Assembly (NCBI RefSeq): GCF_000383855.1
Contig: NZ_KB912877.1
Coordinates: 3,661,917 to 3,725,916, forward strand
From: Methylobacter marinus A45
Lineage (GTDB): Bacteria > Pseudomonadota > Gammaproteobacteria > Methylococcales > Methylomonadaceae
Direction: 5' to 3'
Length of the DNA stretch: 64,000 bases
Shown here: positions 32,892 through 41,474 of the stretch, one piece after another
How positions within the stretch are numbered: position 1 is the stretch's first letter
How the letters are laid out: every line of letters begins with the position of its first letter
Translations under genes and position numbers: made by a program
Notes under the pieces: model-generated
Told to the model about the DNA's origin: nothing
The model's input: the letters and a program-made list of their open reading frames with translations, nothing else
Database searches by the model: none

Positions 32892-34079
32892 TTATTTAAT
32901 TACTTCCAGTTGTACGCGGCGGTTGTTAGCCCGGCCTGCTGCCGTCTCGTTAGTATCTATAGGGCGAGTCAAGCCATAGCCGTGAGCCGATAATGTCACA
33001 TTGACATTGACCGCGCGGTCCAGATAAGCTTTAACTGCTTGAGCGCGGCGTTCCGAGAGTTTCTGGTTATACTCGACAGAGCCTTTGCTGTCGGTATGGC
33101 CTTGTATTTCAACTTTCAGACCAGGGTTGTTGTTAAGAACAGCGGCGACCTTGTCCAGTTCACCATAATATTGAGGTTTGATGTCGCTTTTATCGTAATC
33201 GAATTGCACGCCTTCGATAATCCAGCAACCGAACTTGTTGACGTGTGCGCCTTTAGGTGTATCAGGACATTGATCCTGGCTGTTTGGGACGCCGTCTCCA
33301 TCGTCATCACCGTCGATTGCGACCGGCGTGCCGGCTGTTAAGAAGATGCTATGGACAAATTTGCCCATATCATCGGGATTTGCAATGCGGTCAGCCGCTA
33401 CCCCGTAGCCGCAACCGGCCGTTTTCCATAATCTGTTTAATACGATTTGGCCTTGCTCATCTTTTTTATTACCGACCCAAACGGTATAAACACATAACCT
33501 GTCACCGTACTGTTTCTTTAAGGATTGAACCGCCGTTACGGGGTCGCTGTCCAAGTTGTGGCCATCGCTGAGTACTAAAAGCGCTATGTTGCCGGATGTT
33601 GTCGACAAGTCCTTGGACGTTGCGTTAATTGCCGAGTCCATGCGTGAGCCGCCGCTGGCGCAGGTTAATGAGTCGATACCTTGGCCGAAAGTCGATTTTG
33701 AATAGCTTGCGGGTGGCAGATTGAGTTTCGTAAAGCCCCATGATAGGCATGGGCCGAAACCAAAACTGCGAATGCTCGAAGTCAATTGCAAATCATCGGG
33801 AATGGTTTGGTTTATTCTATTGAGTATTTCTTTTTCGACCGCGAATTTGGTAGGGGTCGGCTGGCCGGGAAAACCTAGGCCTTGATAAGCTTCATTCATG
33901 GATGAAGAGGAATCGTTAATAACAAAGAAATTATCCGTTTTTTGCTTATATTCGCCTGAGCGAATCAGGGTATTCAAATCATTAGCGTGAAATAGCTGAA
34001 AAGTGCTGATGGGTTGGGATGCGCAGCCTGACAAAATTCCGCCAGTTATAAATGCAGTAATCATCATTATTTTTTTCAT
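32892..34079 (-). CDS. VWA / thrombospondin type-3 / OmpA-domain lipoprotein
   Basis: The 395-residue product begins with a lipoprotein signal peptide; the lipobox is LSGC at about 16-19. Next comes a von Willebrand factor A-like domain (about 45-255) with a metal-site motif DSSSSM, matching DxSxS. An acidic calcium-binding thrombospondin type-3 repeat follows (DGDDDGDGVPNSQDQCPD). The C-terminal OmpA-type peptidoglycan-binding domain (about 285-395) has IQGHTDSKGSVEYNQKLSERRA. It is probably anchored in the outer membrane and bound to peptidoglycan, with the VWA domain available for protein contacts. The start has a strong AAGGAG site. It is transcribed alone, divergently from the Sel1 gene. 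Confidence 0.88.
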   Translation of the reverse strand: MKKIMMITAFITGGILSGCASQPISTFQLFHANDLNTLIRSGEYKQKTDNFFVINDSSSSMNEAYQGLGFPGQPTPTKFAVEKEILNRINQTIPDDLQLTSSIRSFGFGPCLSWGFTKLNLPPASYSKSTFGQGIDSLTCASGGSRMDSAINATSKDLSTTSGNIALLVLSDGHNLDSDPVTAVQSLKKQYGDRLCVYTVWVGNKKDEQGQIVLNRLWKTAGCGYGVAADRIANPDDMGKFVHSIFLTAGTPVAIDGDDDGDGVPNSQDQCPDTPKGAHVNKFGCWIIEGVQFDYDKSDIKPQYYGELDKVAAVLNNNPGLKVEIQGHTDSKGSVEYNQKLSERRAQAVKAYLDRAVNVNVTLSAHGYGLTRPIDTNETAAGRANNRRVQLEVIK

Positions 34080-34244
34080 TTATTTTCTCCTTGATCATGC
34101 TGAATGGAAAAGGTGATATTTTTATTTATTATCAATGATTTAAATAATATTAGGTGCTGGCTTTTCTTAAATGAATAATTCACCTTTTTAATAAGACATG
34201 AAATAATACAAATGGTTTTATAAATATGAATATGAGGTTGGAAA

Positions 34245-34694
34245 ATGGTTAGACTATTAGTTTTATTATCAATGTTAATGGCCAGTATAAACATACAGGC
34301 GGCAGAAAGCGATATTCAAAAAATGGCAGAGCAAGGCGATGCCCTGGCGCAGGCTAAATTGGGGGCAATGTATATATTAGGCCGAGAGGATATTGAACGC
34401 GATGAACAAAAAGCCGCCGAATGGATGCTGAAAGCAGCAAAGCAAGGCCTTATTGAAGCCGAAGTCGTTATGGCGGCCTTATATGATAGAGGATTGGGTG
34501 TGCCGCACAATGTTGATATGGCAACGCAGTGGTATGAGAAAGCAGCGGCTAAAGGGCATGGTGCCTCGCTTGCGCTTCTAGGAAGAAATGATACGGCTAA
34601 AGGCAGTGTAGCCTTTAATTATAAAACGGCTCGCTTGAGCGCGGCCCGGCAAATTCCAACAGAATACGCTAAAAAAATTTTACTGAAGAAATAA
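34245..34694 (+). CDS. Exported Sel1-repeat protein
   Basis: This 149-residue protein has a signal peptide ending IQAAE near residue 20. At least two Sel1-like helical repeats follow: [19 protein letters not shown]...[16 protein letters not shown], and [33 protein letters not shown]. Sel1 repeats mediate protein-protein contacts, often in envelope complexes. The partner is unknown. GAGG lies about 7 bases before the ATG. gltX begins 7 bases after its stop, so the two are probably co-transcribed. Confidence 0.85.
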   Translation: MVRLLVLLSMLMASINIQAAESDIQKMAEQGDALAQAKLGAMYILGREDIERDEQKAAEWMLKAAKQGLIEAEVVMAALYDRGLGVPHNVDMATQWYEKAAAKGHGASLALLGRNDTAKGSVAFNYKTARLSAARQIPTEYAKKILLKK

Positions 34695-34701
34695 ATATCA
34701 A

Positions 34702-36105
34702 ATGAGTACAAAAACACGTTTTGCCCCGAGTCCGACGGGCTATTTGCATGTAGGCGGCGCTCGTACCGCCTTGTTTTCCTGGCTTTACGCGCGCAAGCAT
34801 GGCGGACGGTTTATCTTAAGAATCGAAGATACCGATCTGGAGCGCTCAACACAAGAGTCGGTGAATGCTATTCTGGAAGGTATGACCTGGTTGGGGTTGG
34901 AGTATGATGAGGGGCCGTTTTACCAGACCCAGCGCTTTGATCGTTATAAAGAAGTTATTCAACAATTGCTGGATCAGGGCGATGCCTATTACTGTTATTG
35001 CAGTAAAGAAGAGTTGGATCAATTACGTGCCGAGCAAATGGCTAACAAACAGAAGCCGCGCTATAACGGTAAATGCAGGGATTCTGCAGAAGGACCCGGA
35101 GAGGGGATGCCGGTCATACGCTTCAAAAATCCGACTGATGGCGTGGTAACCATTCCCGATCTGGTTAAAGGTGACATTGTCGTTGCTAACAAAGAACTCG
35201 ATGACTTGATTATTGCCAGAGCCGATGGTACGCCCACTTATAATTTAACCGTTGTGGTTGATGATATGGATATGGGCGTGACGCATGTCATCCGAGGCGA
35301 TGACCATATCAACAATACGCCGCGGCAGATGAATATTCTCCGAGCATTAGGCGCCGAGATGCCGAAGTATGCGCATTTGCCCATGATATTGGGTTCCGAT
35401 GGCGCTCGATTGTCAAAACGACACGGCGCCGTCAGTGTCATGCAGTACCGTAACGACGGTTATTTGCCGGATGCTCTGCTCAATTACCTGGTCAGATTGG
35501 GTTGGTCTTATGGCGATCAGGAGATTTTCTCGCTGGATGAAATGGTCGAGTACTTTCAACTGGAAAACGTTAATGTATCGGCATCCGTGTTCAATAATGA
35601 AAAGCTTTTATGGCTGAATCATCAATATATTATGAATAGCGATCCTGTTCATGTCGCTCGCCACTTAAGCTGGCATATGGGCGAGTCAGGCATTGATCCT
35701 TCAGACGGGCCGGATTTGATTGATATTGTAAAGGCGCAAAGAGAGCGCAGTAAAACGTTGGTTGAAATGGCGAATGCAAGTGTTTATTTCTATAAAGATT
35801 TTGACTCATATGATGAGAAGGCCGCTAAAAAGAATCTTACTTCGAATGCCGAGGAAGTGTTAGCGCGGTTGCATGATGAATTTTCCGCGGTCACTGAATG
35901 GGTGGGGGAAGAATTGCATCAGATTGTTATTAATGTTGCCGAAGAGATGGGGCTCAATCTGGGTAAGGTGGCTCAACCTTTGCGAGTCGCTGTTTCCGGA
36001 ACCTCTGTGTCGCCCGCAATTGATGTGACTTTATCGCTGCTTGGTAAGGAAAAAACCTTGGCAAGAATATTACGATCCATAAATTATATAAAAAATTTAA
36101 ATTAA
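34702..36105 (+). CDS. gltX: Glutamyl-tRNA synthetase
   Basis: GltX charges tRNA-Glu. The 467-residue class I synthetase has the HIGH-type motif in [14 protein letters not shown] near the N-terminus and the KMSKS-type motif in [12 protein letters not shown] near residue 235, followed by the helical anticodon-binding domain. Length is typical of bacterial discriminating or non-discriminating GluRS, which I cannot separate by eye. tRNA-Ala and two tRNA-Glu genes follow immediately, a layout also known from other gammaproteobacteria, so enzyme and substrate genes are neighbours. Confidence 0.97.
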   Translation: MSTKTRFAPSPTGYLHVGGARTALFSWLYARKHGGRFILRIEDTDLERSTQESVNAILEGMTWLGLEYDEGPFYQTQRFDRYKEVIQQLLDQGDAYYCYCSKEELDQLRAEQMANKQKPRYNGKCRDSAEGPGEGMPVIRFKNPTDGVVTIPDLVKGDIVVANKELDDLIIARADGTPTYNLTVVVDDMDMGVTHVIRGDDHINNTPRQMNILRALGAEMPKYAHLPMILGSDGARLSKRHGAVSVMQYRNDGYLPDALLNYLVRLGWSYGDQEIFSLDEMVEYFQLENVNVSASVFNNEKLLWLNHQYIMNSDPVHVARHLSWHMGESGIDPSDGPDLIDIVKAQRERSKTLVEMANASVYFYKDFDSYDEKAAKKNLTSNAEEVLARLHDEFSAVTEWVGEELHQIVINVAEEMGLNLGKVAQPLRVAVSGTSVSPAIDVTLSLLGKEKTLARILRSINYIKNLN

Positions 36106-36108
36106 AGG

Positions 36109-36136
36109 TGGACAGGACTAAAAAATCGTGTAAAAT
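36109..36136 (+). promoter_or_regulatory. Sigma-70 promoter of the tRNA genes
   Basis: TGGACA (36109-36114), a 16-base spacer and TAAAAT (36131-36136) form a good promoter. The predicted start is near 36143, ten bases before tRNA-Ala. Confidence 0.7.
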
Positions 36137-36152
36137 GGCGGTTCTTTACTGA

Positions 36153-36228
36153 GGGGCCATAGCTCAATTGGGAGAGCGCAACACTGGCAGTGTTGAGGTC
36201 GGCGGTTCGATCCCGCCTGGCTCCACCA
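36153..36228 (+). tRNA. tRNA-Ala (GGC)
   Basis: A complete cloverleaf of 76 nt with encoded CCA. The acceptor stem is GGGGCCA/TGGCTCC, with one G-T pair. The anticodon loop is within CACTGGCAGTG and the anticodon is GGC. The T-arm is GGCGGTTCGATCCCGCC. Confidence 0.97.
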
Positions 36229-36257
36229 AACAGCAAAGGCTGACTAAACCAGTTTTA

Positions 36258-36333
36258 GTCCCCATCGTCTAGTGGCCTAGGACACCGCCCTTTCACGGCG
36301 GTAACGGGGGTTCGAACCCCCCTGGGGACGCCA
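36258..36333 (+). tRNA. tRNA-Glu (TTC), copy 1
   Basis: A complete cloverleaf of 76 nt with encoded CCA. The acceptor stem is GTCCCCA/TGGGGAC. The anticodon stem CCGCC/GGCGG closes a loop with anticodon TTC. The T-arm is GGGGGTTCGAACCCCCC. It lies inside a 98-bp direct repeat. Confidence 0.97.
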
Positions 36334-36345
36334 TGAATCTTATAG

Positions 36346-36372
36346 CCCCATGCTAATGCATGGGAGTTTTTA
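36346..36372 (+). terminator. Terminator after the first tRNA-Glu
   Basis: CCCATGC (36347-36353), a TAAT loop and GCATGGG (36358-36364) are followed by AGTTTTTAT. It is a modest rho-independent terminator, 13 bases after the tRNA. Confidence 0.7.
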
Positions 36373-36458
36373 TAAGTTCAGGATGTTTAGATACTTCAGT
36401 TATAGTATTGGCAGTTGTTTATTTTTGCCAAGAGTTTAGGCTGACTAAACCAGTTTTA

Positions 36459-36534
36459 GTCCCCATCGTCTAGTGGCCTAGGACACCGCCCTTTCACGGC
36501 GGTAACGGGGGTTCGAACCCCCCTGGGGACGCCA
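36459..36534 (+). tRNA. tRNA-Glu (TTC), copy 2
   Basis: Identical to the first tRNA-Glu over all 76 nt, anticodon TTC, CCA encoded. It may need read-through of the intervening weak terminator or its own promoter in the 125 bases between the copies. Confidence 0.97.
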
Positions 36535-36540
36535 TTATAT

Positions 36541-36576
36541 AAAAAAAGGATATCAGTATACTGATATCCTTTTTTT
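36541..36576. terminator. Terminator after the second tRNA-Glu
   Basis: A near-perfect palindrome: seven A, GGATATCAG, TATA, CTGATATCC, seven T. It can act on both strands. Confidence 0.9.
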
Positions 36577-36769
36577 ATGTCCGCTATTTTTTCAGCTTTC
36601 TTAAAATGTGATTTAAGAACTGGTTCATAAAAAGTCCCAGAAAAACAGATTCTCTGTTGATCGGTAACCCGAGTCCGCCAACTCTTTAGCCGCACAAGCG
36701 TTAAACCGGTGACCTTGCTTGACCAAGACTACTGGGAAGAAGTCAATCAGCCAGGCTTACCCTGGATTC

Positions 36770-36960
36770 TTGTTTGTCAATGGCCAACAGAATTGAGCCA
36801 GTTTCGGCTATTAAAATTGAGCCACTTTTTCCGGTTAATATGAATTGTTTAGCTTCGCTTTCAGCCGATAATTTTCCCCGCCGATCATAAAAATATGTGA
36901 GTGATGGATGATGCGGTCGACGGTAGTCGCGGAGAAAACAAGGGTGTAAATGCCGATCCG
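36770..36960 (-). pseudogene. IS21-family remnant: end of istB and terminal repeats
   Basis: On the minus strand, 36835 to about 36955 encodes the C-terminus of an IstB-type ATPase. It reads ATTVDRIIHHSHIF, then GGENYRLKAKL, and stops at 36835. Beyond it, two direct copies of AATTGAGCCA near 36790-36825 followed by a TGTCA-like end resemble the multiple terminal repeats of IS21 elements. The rest of istB and all of istA are missing. Confidence 0.7.
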
Positions 36961-37014
36961 CGTAGTCTAAATACTCTTGATCGCTCTGTGCTTATCCATC
37001 ACTCCGAACAGGTA

Positions 37015-37180
37015 AGGATTTGGTCGTCAACAATTTTCCTGTTTAAACATTAGGATGTGTCGACGAGGAGGCGCATCGTTCGCGAGCGATGCGCTTCACT
37101 GCGCCGCCTGGAGCGCCTACTTTTGTTCAGCACATCCTATCAAGAGTCTAATTTCAGGAAGTCATTTTTAGCCAAATCCT
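37015..37180. mobile_element. 166-bp MITE, copy 1
   Basis: A non-coding element bounded by perfect 9-bp inverted repeats, AGGATTTGG (37015-37023) and CCAAATCCT (37172-37180). A strong internal hairpin has GCGCATCG and CGATGCGC arms. A second copy of the same length lies at 47946-48111. Both sit beside decayed insertion sequences. Confidence 0.8.
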
Positions 37181-37216
37181 AAATAGTATTTCGCCAATTT
37201 ATTTATGACGGGCAAA

Positions 37217-37281
37217 TTGTAGGCGCGAATTCATTTATGCCCTATGGGTACTTGTACCCCTTGAGGGTGTTCGCACCCTAT
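37217..37281 (+). repeat. Dispersed hairpin repeat, copy 2
   Basis: Related to 23362-23427 in opposite orientation, sharing GTAGG.GCGA and TTCATTTATGCCC. It contains two tight hairpins: GGGTAC-TT-GTACCC (37246-37259) and AGGGTG-TTCG-CACCCT (37264-37279), the latter with a TTCG tetraloop. Confidence 0.65.
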
Positions 37282-37434
37282 GAATGCTCTGCAAATCATA
37301 CTCGTCAGAACAAGACTGATTATGTAATAGCGATGACTTCTTCATTGGTAAAGCTTAATTGCGAATATCAATAGTTTAATGGTATCAACTCGCTTCTATT
37401 CAGCTCTTGATTCGCATTTGAGTAATGGCGCGAT

Positions 37435-37695
37435 TTAGTTTTTTCCATGTGTTAAATCATTGGTCTGTTTAACTTCCATAAATAACCTTTGTAGCTGATT
37501 GATGCTGTGGCATGACAGGCATTGACCCTCGTTGAAATAGGTTTCTAACTGCGGATTTTGGACAAGAAATTTGTTACTGTCATGTTGCTGTATTTTTTGA
37601 TACGACTTCTGATCTTTTGGGAGTTCTGATGCTTGAACTTTTGCAAATACTAGATTACATGCTAAAGCGACAATAATGAGATATTGCATAGTCAT
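37435..37695 (-). CDS. Small exported protein with one CxxCH haem motif
   Basis: The 86-residue product has a signal peptide ending near VQASE at about residue 24. A single CLSCHS motif near residue 60 fits covalent haem c attachment. The mature part is only about 62 residues, shorter than most cytochromes c. The residue that would serve as the second iron ligand is not obvious; Met 68 in RLFMEVK is one candidate. It could be a minimal c-type cytochrome or a fragment of one. ATGs at 37695 and 37689 are both possible and neither has a strong ribosome binding site. The gene lies 24 bases after the small gene at 37720-37887 on the same strand. Confidence 0.6.
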   Translation of the reverse strand: MTMQYLIIVALACNLVFAKVQASELPKDQKSYQKIQQHDSNKFLVQNPQLETYFNEGQCLSCHSINQLQRLFMEVKQTNDLTHGKN

Positions 37696-37719
37696 TAGTA
37701 AGTATGGCTTGGAATCGCT

Positions 37720-37887
37720 TTATTGATCATGAGTTTCTCGTTCATTATCATATGAAATTGCCAGTTCAGAATAATAAATAGATTCAACAATCATGTTCTG
37801 ATACTCCTGTGGTTCCATATCACTTTCGGGGTTATCTTGCAGCAAGACATGAACATGATCTAATTCATTATTATAAGAAGCAGCCAC
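37720..37887 (-). CDS. Small acidic protein of unknown function, 55 aa
   Basis: A GTG at 37887, preceded by a strong AGGAGAG site at 8-bp spacing, opens a 55-codon frame. The product begins MAASYNNELDHVHV and is acidic. It has no signal peptide or membrane segment, and I do not recognise a family. The ribosome binding site and the location just upstream of the CxxCH protein gene on the same strand support it as a real small gene, perhaps in a two-gene operon. Confidence 0.55.
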   Translation of the reverse strand: MAASYNNELDHVHVLLQDNPESDMEPQEYQNMIVESIYYSELAISYDNERETHDQ

Positions 37888-38144
37888 TGTATTTCTCTCC
37901 TGTTCTCATTATGAAACTCACGTTTTTTTATTAAATCCCTTTTGCCATTTTTTCTAATATTTATAACGTAACGGATAGAGTAAAGGAATTAGTGCAATAA
38001 CTTAAGTATAAGTACTTAGCAAGAAATGAGATATAAAGTAGTTATTTTCAAAAAGCCATAGGTAAGGATACGTATGGATCTTTTTAATAATTAAGAAATA
38101 ATGACCATTGACCAATTAGGCAATTTCTTAACGAGGAAATAGCT

Positions 38145-38591
38145 ATGAAATTATTCTGGATACTTGCTGCCGATAGTAGTCGGGCACGAATATTTACTGC
38201 TGATACGCCTTCTTCGCCTTTAGAAGAGATTGAAGACATTGCCCATACGGAAGGGCGCTTATTTGATCGAGAAATAACGTCGGATTTACCGGGAAGGATG
38301 CGCCATGCCGGCGGTGCGGGCGGGCATGCTTACGATCCTGCCAGCGATCCAAAAAAGCACGAAGCCAGCAATTTTGCCCATTCTATCGCTAAGCTTCTGG
38401 AAGAGTCGCTCAATGCGAATAAATATGATCGGTTAGTGATTATTGCAGAGTCTTCATTTCTGGGAATGCTGCGTAATAATTTATCGGAACAGGTTAGAAA
38501 AAATGTCTGCTTAGAGCTTGATAAAGACGTTACTACACAAAGTGCTGTTGATATTCGCGGATACCTGCCGAAATATTTGCCCAATTTGTGA
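38145..38591 (+). CDS. Host attachment protein family (PF10116-like)
   Basis: This 148-residue soluble protein matches the 'protein required for attachment to host cells' family. The pattern is ILAADSSRARIFTAD, then HTEGRLFDREITSDLPGR, then FAHSIAKLLEESLNANKYDRLVIIAESSFLGMLR. Despite the name, many members are in free-living bacteria and the biochemical function is unknown; the fold resembles release-factor eRF1-like domains. GAGGAA precedes the ATG. It stands alone in an AT-rich surrounding. Confidence 0.85.
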   Translation: MKLFWILAADSSRARIFTADTPSSPLEEIEDIAHTEGRLFDREITSDLPGRMRHAGGAGGHAYDPASDPKKHEASNFAHSIAKLLEESLNANKYDRLVIIAESSFLGMLRNNLSEQVRKNVCLELDKDVTTQSAVDIRGYLPKYLPNL

Positions 38592-38937
38592 AATTAAATT
38601 GAAGAAAGATGGAGGCTGATCTTGACAGTCGGTTAATTCGCTTAGGTAAAGAAGAATTTAGAAACTTATTTCTTCTTACTTAATGGCGCTGTTGTTTTCT
38701 TAAATTTTTATAAATTATATTGGGCTATTTTAATGGCTAAATGACTGATTATGAGCGCCTGTATTTTGTAATATTTTTTACATAATAATTTGTTTTTGAA
38801 TGAGTTATATTTCTGGTTATTTTTTTAATATAACAACTTGAAATAGAGCCATAAAAATCAGCAATTGTTTTAGTTGGTAAAGATACGTTACTGGATGATG
38901 CTGGTTATCTAATATTGAATGGATTGAAAATATAAAA
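38592..38937. other. AT-rich region upstream of hppA
   Basis: About 350 bases of strongly AT-rich sequence with no frame worth calling. The hppA promoter should lie here, but I cannot pick one out among many AT-rich boxes. Confidence 0.5.
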
Positions 38938-41037
38938 ATGGGGAATGCAATGATACTGACGACTTTTATTCCGCCATTGTTTGGCCTATTAGGGCTACTG
39001 GCCGCCTATATAATTTTTCATAAAGTGATGCGTTATCGCGAAGGCTGCGAAAAGGTAGCAAAAATTGCGCGTGAGATCCACCTGGGGGCAATGGTTTTTA
39101 TGCGGCGCGAATATACGATGCTAATCTTGTTTGCCGGCGTATTGGCTATATTGCTGTTTTTTTCGCTGGGATGGAGGACAACATTGGCTTTTATTGTCGG
39201 TGCCACAACGTCTGGACTGGCCGGCTTTCTGGGTATGTTTACTGCCACTAGAGCTAATGCAAGAACAACTACCGCGGCTTATGAGGAAGGCATGTCCTCA
39301 GCGTTATCGGTTGCTTTTTTTGGCGGTTCAGTTATGGGACTGGCTGTGGCCTCTTTAGGACTGTTGGGGTTGGGTTCGCTCTATTTGTTTTTTAGTGGTG
39401 ATGCGGAAACAGTCCACGCAATTCATGGTTTTGGCATGGGGGCATCAACTGTCGCCTTGTTTTCACGCGTAGGCGGCGGCATTTTTACCAAATCCGCCGA
39501 TGTCGGCGCTGATCTGGTGGGTAAAATTGAGATCGGCATTCCCGAGGACGACCCGCGTAACCCCGGCGTTATCGCCGATAATGTAGGAGATAATGTTGGC
39601 GACGTGGCCGGCATGGGGTCGGATATCTTCGAATCATATTGCGGTGCCATGATAGCCACGATCGCCATGGCCGGCTCCATGGCGTCGGATATTATTGATC
39701 CCCTGGGAGTGCGTGAAGATCTGATGTTTTTGCCTCTGGCTTTATCTTCCGCAGGCTTGATCTGTTCCATCGTCGGAATTACTTTGGTGCATCAAGCGGG
39801 TAATAAACAAATTGAAGTTCTTCTGCAGCATAATGTTTTAGGGTTTGTCGCTAAACCTTTAATGGAACTAAAATTAAATGCCAGCGAAAAGCCAGAATTG
39901 GCCTTACGTAGCGGTACCTTAGGCGCATCTATTCTGTTTATTTTGACAGCTTTTTTGGTGGTGGCCGGCATGGGGATTGATCTAAAAGTCGCATTAGCCG
40001 TGCTGGCTGGTGCTGCTGGAGGCGTCATTATTGGTTTAGTCACTGAATATTATACAGCCAGTAGTCCGGTCCATCGGATCGCCGAGTCAGGTGAAACCGG
40101 GGCGGCCACAGTGATGATCACGGGCTTGGCTGTCGGAATGGAGTCAGTCGCCATACCGGTACTGACAATTTGCGCGGTAATTTTGGTAAGTAGCTCACTG
40201 GTTGGACTGTATGGTGTTGGTATTGCCGCAGTAGGCATGTTGGCAACCGTGGGTATCACTATGGCAATCGATGCCTATGGACCCGTTGCCGATAATGCTG
40301 GTGGTATCGCTGAGATGGCAGGACTGGGTCCTAAAACGCGAGCGATTACAGATTCTCTTGATGAAGTGGGCAATACCACTGCCGCCATCGGCAAGGGTTT
40401 TGCTATCGGTGCGGCGGCATTGGCGGCTTTGGCGATTATTACGGCTTATGTCGAAACCATTAGCATGCGCATTGAGAATTTTCAGTTAAATTTAAGCAAT
40501 TCGGATGTGCTGATCGGTCTCTTTATTGGCGGCATGCTGCCTTATCTCATTGCCTCGATTACTATGACAGCGGTCGGTGAGGCGGCATTTGAGATGATAA
40601 AGGAAATTCGCCGCCAGTTCCGCGAGATTCCGGGTTTGCTGGACGCGAGTGCCGATCCTGATACTGCCACTTGTATTGATATAGCGACTGCGGCGGCGCT
40701 CAAAAAAATGATTTTACCAGGGATAATTGCGATTGCCGCGCCGCCTGTGGTTGGCTTTATACTGGGCCCTGAAGCTTTAGGCGGTATGCTGGGCGGGGCG
40801 TTGCTTTCCTGCGTTTTATTGGCATTAATGATGGCAAACTCAGGCGGTGCCTGGGACAATGCCAAGAAATATATTGAAAAAGGCCATCACGGCGGCAAAG
40901 GATCTGAAGCCCACAAATCAGCAGTTGTCGGAGACACCGTTGGAGATCCTTTTAAGGACACGGCCGGCCCATCAATGAATATTCTCATCAATGTAATGGC
41001 TATTGTCAGCCTGGTTATTGCTCCCTTATTAGGTTAG
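38938..41037 (+). CDS. hppA: Membrane-bound proton/sodium-translocating pyrophosphatase
   Basis: HppA couples pyrophosphate hydrolysis to ion pumping. The 699-residue protein has about 16 membrane segments and the pyrophosphate-binding core [20 protein letters not shown], followed by [22 protein letters not shown] and the C-terminal [15 protein letters not shown]. In the segment [14 protein letters not shown] the diagnostic residue is Ala and not Lys, as in potassium-dependent enzymes. Whether the pumped ion is H+ or Na+ cannot be judged by eye. The start may be ATG 38938 or ATG 38950; the latter has GGGGA just upstream. The following small gene starts 18 bases after the stop and is probably co-transcribed. 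Confidence 0.95.
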   Translation: MGNAMILTTFIPPLFGLLGLLAAYIIFHKVMRYREGCEKVAKIAREIHLGAMVFMRREYTMLILFAGVLAILLFFSLGWRTTLAFIVGATTSGLAGFLGMFTATRANARTTTAAYEEGMSSALSVAFFGGSVMGLAVASLGLLGLGSLYLFFSGDAETVHAIHGFGMGASTVALFSRVGGGIFTKSADVGADLVGKIEIGIPEDDPRNPGVIADNVGDNVGDVAGMGSDIFESYCGAMIATIAMAGSMASDIIDPLGVREDLMFLPLALSSAGLICSIVGITLVHQAGNKQIEVLLQHNVLGFVAKPLMELKLNASEKPELALRSGTLGASILFILTAFLVVAGMGIDLKVALAVLAGAAGGVIIGLVTEYYTASSPVHRIAESGETGAATVMITGLAVGMESVAIPVLTICAVILVSSSLVGLYGVGIAAVGMLATVGITMAIDAYGPVADNAGGIAEMAGLGPKTRAITDSLDEVGNTTAAIGKGFAIGAAALAALAIITAYVETISMRIENFQLNLSNSDVLIGLFIGGMLPYLIASITMTAVGEAAFEMIKEIRRQFREIPGLLDASADPDTATCIDIATAAALKKMILPGIIAIAAPPVVGFILGPEALGGMLGGALLSCVLLALMMANSGGAWDNAKKYIEKGHHGGKGSEAHKSAVVGDTVGDPFKDTAGPSMNILINVMAIVSLVIAPLLG

Positions 41038-41055
41038 CGGAAAGGGGTATTGATT

Positions 41056-41370
41056 ATGAAAGCGTATTTGTTATTCTCCGGCAGCGGTACCTTGGTGGTT
41101 CTATCTCAGCACGATGATGTTGAGCACAAGTTATTTCTGGAAAAATTGGCGGGCAAGGGTATTTATAAGTTTATCGCTCACGAAATTCCCTTGGAATTGG
41201 CAAAAGAACGCTATGGCAAGCACTTTGATATCGCAACCCATGATTTGTATGAAACGGATCATTTACGTGTGGTTGATTACAACGGTGAGCGGGCAATGAG
41301 GCTGTTCAAATTCAGTGAGCTCGGCCCTGAAATCATGCATGAGCCAGATAGTTTTCCTGAACTTTTCTAG
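41056..41370 (+). CDS. Small cytoplasmic protein downstream of hppA
   Basis: The 104-residue product is soluble, with no signal peptide. It begins MKAYLLFSGSGTLVVLSQHDDVEH and ends with an acidic tail. I do not recognise the family. The alternating beta/alpha pattern (AYLLFSGSGTLVVLS, then DVEHKLFLEKL, then IYKFIAHEIPLELAKERYG) suggests a small alpha/beta fold. AAAGGGG lies 8 bases before ATG 41056. Spacing to hppA suggests the two are expressed together, so a link to pyrophosphate metabolism is possible but unproven. Confidence 0.7.
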   Translation: MKAYLLFSGSGTLVVLSQHDDVEHKLFLEKLAGKGIYKFIAHEIPLELAKERYGKHFDIATHDLYETDHLRVVDYNGERAMRLFKFSELGPEIMHEPDSFPELF

Positions 41371-41474
41371 TGCTTTAGCGAAACGAAATTTTATCAATAT
41401 GCATTCAAGCTTTTTATAGTTAAACGATGACCTGATTTATTGTATAGTTGGCTGCTTTTGTGTAGGTGTAGGTC

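Larger units (their letters stand above)
36237..36535 (+). repeat. 98-bp direct repeat carrying tRNA-Glu
   Basis: The segments 36237-36334 and 36438-36535 are identical. Each includes about 21 bases of leader (AGGCTGACTAAACCAGTTTTA), the whole tRNA-Glu and one or two following bases. The copies are 201 bases apart. The leader of the second copy therefore derives from a duplication and not from an independent promoter. Confidence 0.95.

Noticed and set aside
34076-34294. 72-codon minus-strand frame upstream of the OmpA-like gene
   Set aside because: Overlaps the divergent promoter region and the start of the Sel1 gene; composition is AT-driven.
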